NCBI GenBank assembly: GCA_961205875.1
Contig: OY540812.1
Span: 30,885,098-30,949,097, forward strand
Source: Sialis fuliginosa
Taxonomy: Eukaryota; Arthropoda; Insecta; Megaloptera; Sialidae
Length of the DNA: 64,000 nt
Direction: 5' to 3'
Made by a program: the position numbers and the translations under genes. The notes under the pieces are model-generated. The model was given only the letters and a program-made list of their open reading frames with translations, was not told the origin of the DNA and made no database searches. Positions 56,501-62,399 of the stretch are shown here, in pieces; within the stretch, counting starts at the first letter, position 1, and every line of letters starts with the position of its first letter.

Positions 56501-57640
56501 TAATCAGCGACCAGAGAAACTTATATATCACCTTTTACCAGATTCATTTAGCGATTTTTAAAAATTTGACCTTAAAATAACCTTGAAACTGACATTGTAG
56601 GGGTTTACGGATTTAAAATTTTAATATAGCGACCCCAAAAACCTATATGTACTGTTTTGTCAGAATTTTCGAGTGATATTTCCCACTTTGACCTTCAAAT
56701 GACCTTGAATCTGACCTCATAGAGGTCAACGGACGTTAAATTCAGAATCAGCGACCAGAGAAACCTATATACACCTTTTACTAGAATCATTTAGCGATTT
56801 GTAAAAATAAAAATTTGACCTTGAAATAACCTTGAAACTGATATTGTAGGAGTCTACGGACCTTAAATTTTAATTCAGCAACCCCAAAAATCTATATGTA
56901 CTGTTTTGTCAGAATTTTCGAGCGATTTTTCCCACTTTGACCTTGAAATGACCTTGAACCTGACCTCATAGAGGTCAACGGATGTCAAATTCAGAATCAG
57001 CGATCAGAAAAACCTATGTATCACCTTTTACGAGAATCATTTAGCGATTTTTAAAAATTTGACCTTAAAATGACCTTGAAACTGAGCTAACCAAGGTCAA
57101 CGGACCTCAGATTCGGATTCAGGACGTCAAAATACATAAGAATACAATGGTCTCCTCAAATATTCATAAACTTTTGTTTTTTTGTAAGCCTGTGTTATTA
57201 ACCTGTTTTTAATTTAATATTGATAAGTCAATTAATAAATACATTGTGCAGTACTGATACAATCCTTTTTATAAGTGTATTATATCAGTGTATTTTATTT
57301 TTTATTATGTTAGAATGTATTTTATTGCTTTTCTTTCAGTAAATTAAATACATTTTTTAATCATATTTTTTTTTCATTTTTGTCGATATGCTCGCGCCCC
57401 CCATTTAGTTTTATCACGTCCCCTTAGGAGGTCGTGCACCACAGGTTGAGAATCGCTGCTGTAATATCAATATGATAGATGTAAATTATTTTTCAGAACT
57501 TCACGAACGGTTTAAAACCAAACATAAAATCCCGGGTGAAAATTCCGAAACGAGAAACCGTGGCCGTGATTCAAATGTCGGAAAGTTCGGCCGGATTGAT
57601 TTCCAAAAACAATTCATTCTTCTCCCAGATGTCTCAGTGA
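32263..57640 (+). CDS. SLC6 sodium-coupled neurotransmitter/amino-acid transporter, ten coding exons, 642 aa
   Basis: Model: 32263-32563, 41166-41429, 45426-45528, 46551-46683, 47910-48148, 49524-49740, 50763-50915, 52688-52891, 54537-54707, 57497-57640. It sums to 1929 nt with phase kept throughout, the usual SLC6 length. The product is a 12-segment plasma-membrane symporter. TM1 has [13 protein letters not shown] (82-94). The EL2 disulfide pair is C188/C197, followed by two sequons (N203, N212). TM6 has [20 protein letters not shown] (320-339) and TM8 has GIDSEF with the Na2 Asp424-Ser425. Gly84 replaces the monoamine-transporter Asp, so a glycine/GABA-like substrate is more likely than a monoamine; the exact subfamily is not resolved. 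Chloride-site residues are Tyr107, Gln320 and Asn356, but Ala324 and Cys360 stand where human SERT has Ser336 and Ser372. The introns hold many transposons, including long palindromes. Confidence 0.95.
32855..34310. mobile_element. Hairpin MITE split by the long foldback element
   Basis: The right end (CATTCTTAAATGAAATAGAG then TATAGT, ending 34310) has its reverse complement split in two: ACTATACT at 32855-32862 and CTCTATTTCATTTAAGAATG from 34198. Joined, these give one terminal arm. The uninterrupted part is a tight stem-loop, 34198-34305 (arms about 45 bp with GCAGTGGTT..AACCACTGC, loop about 20 bp). The host element is therefore older than the insert. Confidence 0.8.
32863..34196. mobile_element. 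Long foldback element, 3-bp TSD ACT, in SLC6 intron 1
   Basis: Ends TAGGCGAGCGGATTA and TAATCCGCTCGCCTA. Arms of about 620 bp (32863-33487 and 33576-34196) are near-identical inverted copies with a spacer of about 90 bp. Left flank ACT (32860-32862) and right flank ACT (34197-34199) are the target duplication: removing the element and one ACT restores the terminus of the hairpin MITE described in the next entry. Non-coding. It starts 300 bases after SLC6 exon 1. Confidence 0.88.
34731..34990 (+). mobile_element. hAT-type MITE with CATGGGC(A/G)CCGG ends, TSD CTTGTTGT
   Basis: Ends CATGGGCACCGG and CCGGCGCCCATG with a perfect 8-bp duplication CTTGTTGT at 34723-34730 and 34991-34998. Sub-terminal GATGCACTTGCACCCCCCTG and CCAGG...GTGCAT-type blocks are inverted. 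A second, oppositely oriented copy is at 58518-58766. Confidence 0.92.
35000..36370. other. SLC6 intron 1, non-coding
   Basis: No gene. About 35640-35800 resembles 4550-4640 (ATGTATGGGGCCAGT and TTTTTTTTGTTCTTAATT blocks), a dispersed repeat. Confidence 0.5.
36379..36990. mobile_element. hAT-type element with long inverted ends, TSD CTGTATAA
   Basis: Ends TAGAGTGGCCCGAAAAAA and, reversed, TAGGGTGGGCCGAAAAAA. The 8-bp duplication CTGTATAA is perfect (36371-36378, 36991-36998). Inverted arms extend about 145 bp (GGGGGTAGTGGGGAAAAGTT and its complement; GCCGGGCCCATTAGG and its complement). A related end, AGTAGGGTGGAGTGAAAAAA, is at about 39732. Lies in SLC6 intron 1. Confidence 0.92.
37568..37907. 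mobile_element. MITE with TGTCCGGTATTATAAA-type ends, copy 1
   Basis: Ends TGTCCAGTATTATAAACGAG and, reversed, TGTCCGGTATTATAAAAAAG, followed on both sides by CTAACAAATTT-like sequence. The interior includes ACAGTGGTGATATTATGAAA. An opposite-orientation copy is at 44931-45272 and a fragment at about 16914-16985. No target duplication was resolved. Confidence 0.7.
37925..38290 (+). repeat. R1 repeat fragment interrupted by a hAT element
   Basis: AACATCTGCCAAGTAAATGC, CAGTGCTTCCTCGT and, after the hAT insertion, CCATTGGTTAACCATTTAAT match the front part of the R1 repeat at 15370. The hAT element 38051-38259 sits inside it. Confidence 0.65.
38051..38259 (+). mobile_element. hAT-type MITE with internal GTGCGTGATCGTGA repeats, TSD CCATTGGT
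   Basis: Ends TAGAGCAGGGCGCG and, reversed, TAGAGTTGGGCGCG, with the perfect 8-bp duplication CCATTGGT at 38043-38050 and 38260-38267. Almost the whole 209-bp interior is made of degenerate GTGAGCGTGCGTGATCGTGA units separated by A/T tracts. Confidence 0.93.
38995..39245. promoter_or_regulatory. Candidate regulatory segment in SLC6 intron 1: two TGACGTCA sites and a (CCTAA)n tract
   Basis: Perfect CRE palindromes TGACGTCA lie at 39006-39013 and 39195-39202 in inverted TGACGTCACG/CGTGACGTCA context. Between them is a (CCTAA)5 tract (39050-39075). ATGGCGG at 39230-39236 (in AACATGGCGG) resembles a YY1/Pho-type site. It could be a regulatory element or an unrecognised transposon with CRE-like ends; nothing proves function. 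Confidence 0.3.
39050..39075 (-). repeat. Interstitial telomere-type tract (TTAGG)5
   Basis: Five exact CCTAA units plus C on the + strand, i.e. the arthropod telomeric TTAGG repeat. Shorter tracts are at 29959-29972 and about 43265-43277. Confidence 0.9.
39924..40164 (+). mobile_element. hAT-type MITE, TSD CTAACAG(A/T)
   Basis: Ends CAGTGGCGTATTTACC and, reversed, CAGTGGCGTATTTACG. Flanks CTAACAGA (39916-39923) and CTAACAGT (40165-40172) match at seven of eight bases. Internal GGGCGGCAGG and GCGCGGCAC blocks. Confidence 0.88.
40229..40276 (+). repeat. 24-bp tandem duplication
   Basis: Two adjacent copies of TTATAAAAAAAACCTGGATT plus GCTT. Probably a recent slippage event. Confidence 0.8.
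41166..41429 (+). CDS. SLC6 exon 2: TM2 and TM3
   Basis: The acceptor is TTTTCTAG and the donor is TGCT|GTAAGT. It encodes [32 protein letters not shown] and TM3 with [15 protein letters not shown]. Tyr107 (41183-41185) is the TM2 chloride ligand, and the TM3 double tyrosine is the usual substrate-facing pair. The exon ends at the first EL2 cysteine. An 8.6-kb intron precedes it. Confidence 0.97.
41484..41744 (+). mobile_element. hAT-type MITE, CAGTGGCGTAGC ends, TSD CACGTAGG
   Basis: Ends CAGTGGCGTAGCAAGC and CTCGCTACGCCACTG, with the perfect 8-bp duplication CACGTAGG at 41476-41483 and 41745-41752. Internal TTTTTGGCGCCCC and CCATTTGGCGCCC blocks are shared with the larger copy at 60405-62391. 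It begins 54 bases after SLC6 exon 2. Confidence 0.93.
41946..42514 (+). mobile_element. TA-flanked mariner-like MITE (family R2)
   Basis: Ends AGGTAGTGGCGCCAGT and, reversed, AGGTAAAGGTACCAGT, flanked by TA at 41944-41945 and 42515-42516. It is collinear with 23013-23571 over its full length. Confidence 0.85.
43140..43960 (+). repeat. Dispersed repeat family R4, copy with internal duplication
   Basis: It starts TTTTTAGGGTTCCGAAGAAA and ends CGTAGTACGTACTTCGGAAC then CCTTATGGCACACTCGTG. The block GGTGGGACTACCAACGACAA occurs twice (about 43358 and 43649) with its surroundings, so part is tandemly duplicated. It resembles the common insect AGGGTTCCGTACC... repeat. A C18-type homopolymer is at about 43284-43300. 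Confidence 0.65.
44125..44715 (+). repeat. Dispersed repeat family R1, copy
   Basis: Same block order as 15370-16205: CCAAGTAAATGCATAGTGCT, ATGACATTTAAAAC units, ACAACAAACATTATAGACTT, GTCACCCCTCCCCCTTA, then a GCTTCTCGTTTCTTTGATAT end. The GACAGACGGACGG run is missing here. Confidence 0.65.
44931..45272. mobile_element. MITE with TGTCCGGTATTATAAA-type ends, copy 2
   Basis: Ends TGTCCGGTCTTATAAAGGAG and, reversed, TATCCGGTATTATAAAGGAG, followed by CTCGCAAATTT on both sides. Internal inverted GCTTGCAAGCACTCTCAAAT and ATTTGAGAGTGCTTGCAAGC. It is in opposite orientation to the copy at 37568-37907. It ends about 150 bases before SLC6 exon 3. Confidence 0.75.
45426..45528 (+). CDS. SLC6 exon 3: extracellular loop 2
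   Basis: The acceptor is TATCCGCAG and the donor is GGGA|GTGAGT. It encodes [33 protein letters not shown]. The cysteine pairs with the one closing exon 2, and two N-x-T sequons fit the glycosylated loop. The loop is short for the family. Confidence 0.93.
46551..46683 (+). CDS. SLC6 exon 4: TM4
   Basis: The acceptor is AAATGTTTCAG and the donor is AAAG|GTATTA. It encodes [20 protein letters not shown] then [15 protein letters not shown] and RRGIHQSGK. An upstream TTTATAG acceptor would put a stop codon in frame, so it was not used. Confidence 0.93.
46761..46889. mobile_element. Short piggyBac-like MITE, TTAA-flanked
   Basis: TTAA at 46757-46760 and 46890-46893 flank inverted ends TCCTTTGAGTCC and GGACTCAAAGGG. 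A TTAA target and a CCCTTTGAG-type end are the hallmark of piggyBac elements. At 129 bp it has no coding capacity. It sits 77 bases after SLC6 exon 4. Confidence 0.75.
46895..47880. other. SLC6 intron 4, non-coding
   Basis: A+T-rich with no gene or delimitable element seen. Confidence 0.5.
47910..48148 (+). CDS. SLC6 exon 5: TM5 and TM6
   Basis: The acceptor is TATTTACAG and the donor is ATAG|GTAAGA. It encodes [38 protein letters not shown], then TM6 [20 protein letters not shown] and [14 protein letters not shown]. The chloride-site glutamine is kept, but the serine four residues on is alanine (GCG, 48078-48080). Confidence 0.97.
48780..49352 (+). repeat. Dispersed repeat family R1, 5'-truncated copy
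   Basis: It matches 15430-16205: CAGATAAATTGCTTAGAATT, TTAGTTCGAAATTTTTCTTA, CTTGACGTGAAACGG and the terminal ATCTTCGATATTGCGAGGAA block, with a GGACGGACAGACAGACAGAC run. Confidence 0.65.
49524..49740 (+). CDS. SLC6 exon 6: TM7 and extracellular loop 4
   Basis: The acceptor is TTAATTAAAG and the donor is CTTGTG|GTAAGT. It encodes [51 protein letters not shown] and the start of TM8. Asn356 is the shared Na1/chloride residue. Position +4, usually Ser, is Cys (TGT, 49561-49563). Confidence 0.97.
49795..50665 (+). repeat. Dispersed repeat family R4, copy
   Basis: It shares CATTGAGTGGAGCGTCGTTA and ATTTGCATTTAAATGTCGTT with 31640-32100, and GTGAAACTACCAACGACAAA and CACGTAGTACGTACTTCAGA with 43140-43960. 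It fills most of SLC6 intron 6. Spurious open frames on both strands run from it into exon 7. Confidence 0.65.
50763..50915 (+). CDS. SLC6 exon 7: TM8 and TM9 start
   Basis: The acceptor is CAATTGCAG and the donor is CACAT|GTCAGT. It encodes [20 protein letters not shown], then [14 protein letters not shown] and [17 protein letters not shown]. The Asp-Ser pair in GIDS belongs to the second sodium site. Confidence 0.97.
50950..51357 (+). mobile_element. hAT-type element with CTTAGA..AGGAAAGA ends, TSD GTTATTAT
   Basis: Ends CTTAGACAAGGAAAGA and, reversed, CTTAGATTAGGAAAGA. The perfect 8-bp duplication GTTATTAT is at 50942-50949 and 51358-51365. It begins 35 bases after SLC6 exon 7. A second copy, reversed, is at 59089-59395. 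Confidence 0.9.
52363..52647. mobile_element. TA-flanked mariner-like MITE rich in ACCGTGTAAAAA
   Basis: Ends CACCTAATTCTGTTTTTACA and, reversed, CACCCAATTCTGTTTTTACA, flanked by TA at 52361-52362 and 52648-52649. The motif ACCGTGT(A/T)AAA recurs about six times, in both orientations at the ends. It ends 40 bases before SLC6 exon 8. Confidence 0.85.
52688..52891 (+). CDS. SLC6 exon 8: TM9-TM11
   Basis: The acceptor is TTTTTCTAG and the donor is ATGATT|GTAAGT. It encodes [20 protein letters not shown], then [20 protein letters not shown] and [20 protein letters not shown]. The DYYSASG and W.YGxxxFC-like segments are characteristic of SLC6. Confidence 0.97.
53267..54196. mobile_element. Long foldback element in SLC6 intron 8
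   Basis: Ends ATATCGGTCATTCCATAAA and its reverse complement. Arms of about 400 bp (53267-53673 and 53804-54196) are near-identical inverted copies. The 130-bp spacer is unusually GC-rich (ACGACGCGCGAGTCTTAGCG then CGC). No target duplication was resolved and there is no coding region. Confidence 0.85.
54537..54707 (+). CDS. SLC6 exon 9: TM11 end and TM12
   Basis: The acceptor is GTATTTTTAG and the donor is AAAGAT|GTAAGT. It encodes [49 protein letters not shown]. The YPWWA...GW-like entry to TM12 and the closing IPxYxIYY are typical of the family. Confidence 0.97.
55100..55642 (-). mobile_element. hAT-type non-autonomous element, second copy, TSD CCCTAG(G/A)T
   Basis: Ends CAGCGGTTCTTAAAC and, reversed, CAGCGTTTCTAAAAC. 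Flanks CCCTAGGT (55092-55099) and CCCTAGAT (55643-55650) match at seven of eight bases. It is the reversed relative of 7053-7501 and shares the AAAATTTTACAACC and GAAGGTCGTTAGATAGTAAT blocks. Confidence 0.88.
55751..57458. mobile_element. Foldback hAT-type element carrying a TCAAGGTCA array, TSD CTGTAATA
   Basis: Ends CTGCGTTTCTCAACC and, reversed, CAGCGATTCTCAACC. The perfect 8-bp duplication CTGTAATA is at 55743-55750 and 57459-57466. The interior (55919-57194) is a palindrome centred near 56456, each arm made of alternating units with ...TTCAAGGTCATTTCAAGGTC and ...GGTCCGTTGACC-like blocks. TCAAGGTCA or its complement occurs exactly about ten times between 56034 and 57079. It lies in the last SLC6 intron and ends 38 bases before the last exon. 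Confidence 0.9.
57497..57640 (+). CDS. SLC6 exon 10: cytoplasmic C-terminal tail
   Basis: The acceptor is TATTTTTCAG. It encodes [20 protein letters not shown] then a Ser-rich tail and TGA at 57638-57640. A longer open frame covers the same bases in another phase (57472-57699) but does not continue the transporter. Tail divergence makes this exon slightly less certain than the others, although phase and position fit well. Confidence 0.85.
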   Translation, partial: NFTNGLKPNIKSRVKIPKRETVAVIQMSESSAGLISKNNSFFSQMSQ

Positions 57641-58509
57641 ATGACGCTGCGCGCCATCTCTGGCCAACTTACTGTACTAACCTCGTAGAGGTATTGTAGA
57701 TATTTGTAATTTTAGCGAACTTATTGATATTTTTCACTCTATATAGTATTGTAGAACAAAAACTATATTGTTAATTTTGTAAGCAAATTAAGAAATACTT
57801 TGTTTTTGTTTTATCACGAATTTAATATATATTTTATTTATAAAGCAAAATTGTTAGATATATGTATATGTATATTATTGTATCTTGTATCTATATAGAG
57901 AGAGAGAGATTTATATTGATGGGAAATTAATAATTCATTAGAAAAGTATGGTTTCGAATGGTGCATAATTTTATCATTATATTTATTTATTTATATTTAT
58001 CAACTATGTACTAGAAAACGGAGAAACTGCGGTTTCTTATGTCACTAAAACTAAATATAAACAAGCCTGTTTTATTAGGCTCCTGATGAGGACTTCATTT
58101 GAAGTAGAAACACGTATTTTATTGTGGTTAAGGCGTATATATTTAGTTTTAGCGGTATATTTATCAAAATATCATTGAATTTATTTGTAATATTTTAATT
58201 AAAATTTTTTTACTTGTAGAATCTGCGAATTTTCACCGTAAAAAACATTATTTTATACCTATTTATTTGCAATAAATGTATCAATTAAATTAATTATATT
58301 ACTTTAGTTTTGATAGAGAATTTTAGACCAAAGATTTCCATGAATTTGAAGGATTTAAAAAATATCTCCTATTAGGCAACATAGTACTCTGGAACTATAA
58401 GCCGCACAAATTTCTACATAATCTTAAAATGTTAATAATATTTAATAGTTACAGCTCTAAATCTAATGAATTATTTTTATTTTACTTTCTATACGTTCAA
58501 TGAATTACA
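57641..58509 (+). other. Probable SLC6 3' UTR and downstream DNA
   Basis: No further coding exon is expected after the stop at 57638-57640. The stretch contains a short (AG)n run near 57900 and candidate poly(A) hexamers. No transposon was delimited. Confidence 0.45.
58271..58276 (+). other. Possible poly(A) signal of the SLC6 gene
   Basis: AATAAA about 630 bases after the stop codon, with no transposon boundary between. It is the first canonical hexamer I noticed after the stop. The 3' UTR would then be about 57641-58290 and include a short (AG)n run at 57897-57909. Confidence 0.35.
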
Positions 58510-58517
58510 GCAATTAT

Positions 58518-58766
58518 CATGGGCGCCGGCAGAATTTCTTCCAGGGGGGTGCATTTAGATATATAAAATTAAAATATATATAAAATAATAAAAAAAAAAA
58601 AATTTTGTAATAACAATAAACTTGTATTCCATTTAGCATGACTAAAAAAAGGTCCTCACTTTTATATTCTGACCTGAATTTTAAAGTTGTATTTCTTATT
58701 TTTTTTGTTTTTTTCTGCCAGGGGGGTGCAAGTGCATCTCCTTGCACCCCCTTCCCGGCGCCCATG
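58518..58766 (-). mobile_element. hAT-type MITE with CATGGGCGCCGG ends, TSD GCAATTAT
   Basis: Ends CATGGGCGCCGGCAG and CCCGGCGCCCATG, with a perfect 8-bp duplication GCAATTAT at 58510-58517 and 58767-58774. It is the inverted relative of 34731-34990. Confidence 0.93.
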
Positions 58767-59088
58767 GCAATTATTACAATTACAATAATTTTAATACGTG
58801 AAATTAGACTATATAACGAACATTTTAAAACTATCCTGAAGTTTGTGTGGTTTATAGTTCCTGAGTACTATGTCGCTAAACAGGAGACTTAAAAAAATCT
58901 TATTAGACTTATTAGTTTATCCAAATGGTGTGATTCGAAGCTTTAAAAATGTATTATTAGATGAAATAACATCAAAATTCCTGTAGTTAATAGTAATAGT
59001 ACATGCTCTGCAAAATACTTGTGATTTAGAATAACCACTGGAGTGATAACTCAATGTTAAAAACCTCTGATTAGCTGAGAACGTGAAC

Positions 59089-59395
59089 CTTAGATTAGGG
59101 AAGATTATGGATACATAAGAACCAATGCTAGTTCGTATATGACACCGATGACGGTCATCTTTTCTTAAATGTAATTATCGTCATTTCTATGAATGTATTC
59201 CAGAGGCGTCAATTGAAAATTCATAATATACAAGTATGCTTTAATTAAATTACAATTGAATTTGGTATGTAAGAGAGATGGTAGTTCCAAATTCTCTGTT
59301 AATCAATACTGAAATGATACGCCGATAACTCGTGGAGCGATTTGGTAACTACGCTAGGTAATGTGTTATGAGTCGTATATCTTTCCTTGTTTAAG
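59089..59395 (-). mobile_element. hAT-type element, second copy of the 50950 family
   Basis: Ends CTTAGATTAGGGAAGATT and, reversed, CTTAAACAAGGAAAGATA. Flanks ACGTGAAC and GGGTGAAC match at six of eight bases. It is collinear with the reverse complement of 50950-51357, with internal loss of about 100 bp. Confidence 0.8.
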
Positions 59396-59459
59396 GGGTG
59401 AACTGACAGTTCATAACTCTGTACTAAAAGCATTGGATTCGCACAAGGTTAGTAAATAC

Positions 59460-59810
59460 ACAGGTTGCCAAGGGTTATTTTAAGAAAATTTTACAACTAC
59501 ACATTTTCCTTTTTTTTTTTTGCTTTCAACTGGATGATTTTTTTTAGTATATTTATATTTCAATTGTAATGACCTTTTTTTGCTTTTCAATTGTATTTAT
59601 CTATAATATCTTCTTTGTTGTACCTATATATATTCCAATTGCAATGACCTTTTTATGTATATTTATGTTTTATTGGCTGTAATGACATTTTTTTTGCTCT
59701 ACATTTATAATTTTCACTACACAAATTAACTTTTACAACTGCAGTTTTCATTTTTAGAACTGCAGAAACAAGCTACAACTACACACTAAAATAACCCCTG
59801 CAGGTTGCCT
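59460..59810. repeat. Partial copy of the 7053/55100 hAT family
   Basis: AGGGTTATTTTAAGAAAATT, TTTACAAC, repeated AATGACCTTTTT units and CACACTAAAATAACCCCTGC match the interior of 55100-55642. The termini are missing. Confidence 0.55.
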
Positions 59811-60396
59811 CAGTAGCTTTCGACCAATCAGCTTGGGCACCATAGATGACGTATTTTCCCCTTGTCGCACCGAGTTACAAGACAGTATTTGTTATAAATG
59901 GACACATCATTTCCCCTCTCCACATTTAAGCACCCTAAATGTCGTATTTCCCTCTCTTGCACCGAGCTACTAAGGCTATCTTGTACTTTACATATCTTGG
60001 GATTCGCACGATATGGTGGTAACCATGGAAACAACTGAAACATGTTTAGATTGGAGAATAAAAGGAGCAATGCGGTAAGTTAGAATCTATTTCTCTCAGT
60101 CCGCGCTCTCTCTGGCATTAGAGTTATCACTCCAGTAATATTCTATCTTAATGGGAATAATTAGAAAAAACGTATAAAAATAATTTCAATAATTGACTCT
60201 AAACTAAGTATGGTAAATTTTTTTTGACCTGTGAAACAAATTTTGAATTTCATATTTTGAAAGTAAATAATATAAATACTATATTAGTTTTCGTAGAGGA
60301 TATGGGGAAGGGGTAATTTTTAGTCATCAAAAATGGGAAATAAATAATTTTAATTGAGTATTGTTGTATCCTATAGATTTCTATCAAATTTTATAT
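59811..60396. other. Intergenic DNA
   Basis: No gene recognised. The open frame at 59828-60070 (minus) has no known domain. Confidence 0.45.
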
Positions 60397-60404
60397 ACGT
60401 GTGG

Positions 60405-62391
60405 CAGTGCCGTAGCGAACATAATTGACGCCCGAGGCACGATACCTTTTTGGCGCCCCTGAAAAACATATATATATATATATATATATATGAGCATTTC
60501 CAGTAGTTTTTTAAAAAACAGGGCGCACGTATGTCACCGATTTTGCTCCCAATTTTTTTTCTCAAAGTATATATTAAAAGAACACGTTACCCAAAATCTT
60601 TTCTCCCCGCCCCCTTTTTTGGCTGAATTACTATTTTTTAAACTTTTGAAATCGAGCGAAATTAGACTTTTTTCGATAGTATCTTATTTTTCAAAATGTC
60701 CCTTATTATGCATGTTATAGGGCTCATTTTCTTCGTTTTTTGTTGATCTTTCATTTGAAATCGGTTTCAGAGCCGAATATTTAATTTTGGCCGAATGCGG
60801 TACCAAAACATTAAGTTTGATTTTTTGTAAAAATAGTCGATTTTGAAACTGCCGCCAAATATTTTGGTTTCAACCAAAATACTTCCGATAAAGGTCATTT
60901 TATTCTATTTTTTATGTAGTTTCTAAATATTTATAGATTTTTTAATTTGGTCAAAAATTTTTAAAGTTACACTTGTTTTAAGATGTCTTATTTTCCAAAA
61001 AGCGCTATATTCACACCATTAAAACATTTTTTTTCTATACTCCAAATTACACCATATTTTGGCAAAAGTTTCCTTTATTTATCCTTAAAACAACCCTCAA
61101 AAAACATTTTTTCATATTGAGCTCTTAGGTGAAATATAATTTTTATGAAACACCTATATATACTCGTGTATTAAAGATAAGAATTTACAGGAATTTTCAG
61201 TGTTTCTGAAATATCGGGGCTTCTGATAATCGAATAAAAAATATACTACTTAATTCGTTATGAAATTCCCTACAAATCTACATAAGTTAATTTTTTTTTA
61301 GATTAATTAAAAAACCTATAAAAAAATAAAAGCCGAGCGAGCGCAAGCGAGCCAGTCTTAGAAATGAGTACATACCTATTAAACAACGAAGTTATGAGAC
61401 ACTATTACATTTAAAGGTGTTATTAAATAAATTAGGAATCGATGTGCAAAGTTTTCATTTATTTGTCGGTTTTGTAATAAATCTAAAAAAAATTGACTTA
61501 TGTAGATTTGTAGGGAATTTCATAATGAATTAAGTGGTATATTTTTTATTCGATTATCAGGAGCCCCGATATTTCAAAAACACTGAAAATTCCTGTAATT
61601 CTTATCTTTAATAGACGAGTAATTAGGTTTTTTATAAAAATTAAATCTCACCTAGGAGCTCAATATGAAAAAATGTTTTTTGAGGGTTGTTTTAAGGATA
61701 AATAAAGGAAACTTTTGCCAAAATTTGGTGTAATTTGGAGTATAGAAAAAAAAAGTTTTAATGGTGTGAATATATCGCTTTTTGGAAAATAAGACATCTT
61801 AAAACAAGTGTAACTTTAAAAATTTTTGACCAAATTAAAAAATCTATAAATATTTGGAAACTACATAAAAAATAGAATAAAATGACCTTTATCGGAAGTA
61901 TTTTGGTTGATACCAAAATATTTGGCGGCAGTTTCAAAATCGACTATTTTTACAAAAAATCAAACTTAATGTTTTGGTACCGCATTCGGCCAAAATTAAA
62001 TATTCGGCTCTGAAACCGATTTCAAATGAAAGATCAACAAAAAACGAAGAAAATGAGCCCTATAACATGCATAATAAGGGACATTTTGAAAAATAAGGTA
62101 CTATCGAAAAAAGTCTAATTTCGCTCGATTTCAAAAGTTTAAAAAATAGTAATTCAGCCAAAAAAAGGGGCGGGGAGAAAAGATTTTGGGTAACGTGTTT
62201 TTTTGATATATACTTTGAGAAAAAAAATTGGGAGCAAAATCGGTGACATACGTGCGCCCTGTTTTTTAAAAAACTACTGGAAATGCTCATATATATATAA
62301 TATCGTCGTATTGGGGGCCATTTGGCGCCCCTTTGCGAGTAGCGCCCGGGGCATGATATACCCCCTTGCCCCCCCCCTCGCTACGTTACTG
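60405..62391 (+). mobile_element. hAT-type MITE with a giant palindrome nested inside, TSD ACGTGTGG
   Basis: Ends CAGTGCCGTAGCGAAC and, reversed, CAGTAACGTAGCGAG, with the perfect 8-bp duplication ACGTGTGG at 60397-60404 and 62392-62399. The outer parts (60405-60480 and 62300-62391) match the 261-bp element at 41484-41744. Almost all the extra length is the palindrome 60482-62298. Confidence 0.93.
60482..62298. mobile_element. Giant foldback element (arms about 820 bp)
   Basis: 60482-61304 and 61481-62298 are near-identical inverted copies around a 176-bp unique spacer. The outer edge is an (AT)n run, consistent with insertion into an AT-rich site of the host MITE. Identical 76-codon open frames appear on opposite strands in the two arms (60490-60720 and 62060-62290). 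They are a mirror effect of the palindrome and have no recognisable domain. Confidence 0.93.
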
Positions 62392-62399
62392 ACGTGTGG

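Noticed and set aside
57472-57699. Longer open frame overlapping the last SLC6 exon in another phase.
   Set aside because: Phase continuity from exon 9 (phase 0 at 57497) selects the shorter frame ending at 57640.
60490-62290. Two near-identical 76-codon open frames on opposite strands, looking like a duplicated small gene.
   Set aside because: They are the same sequence seen from both arms of a palindrome, with no domain, no splice context and low-complexity composition.
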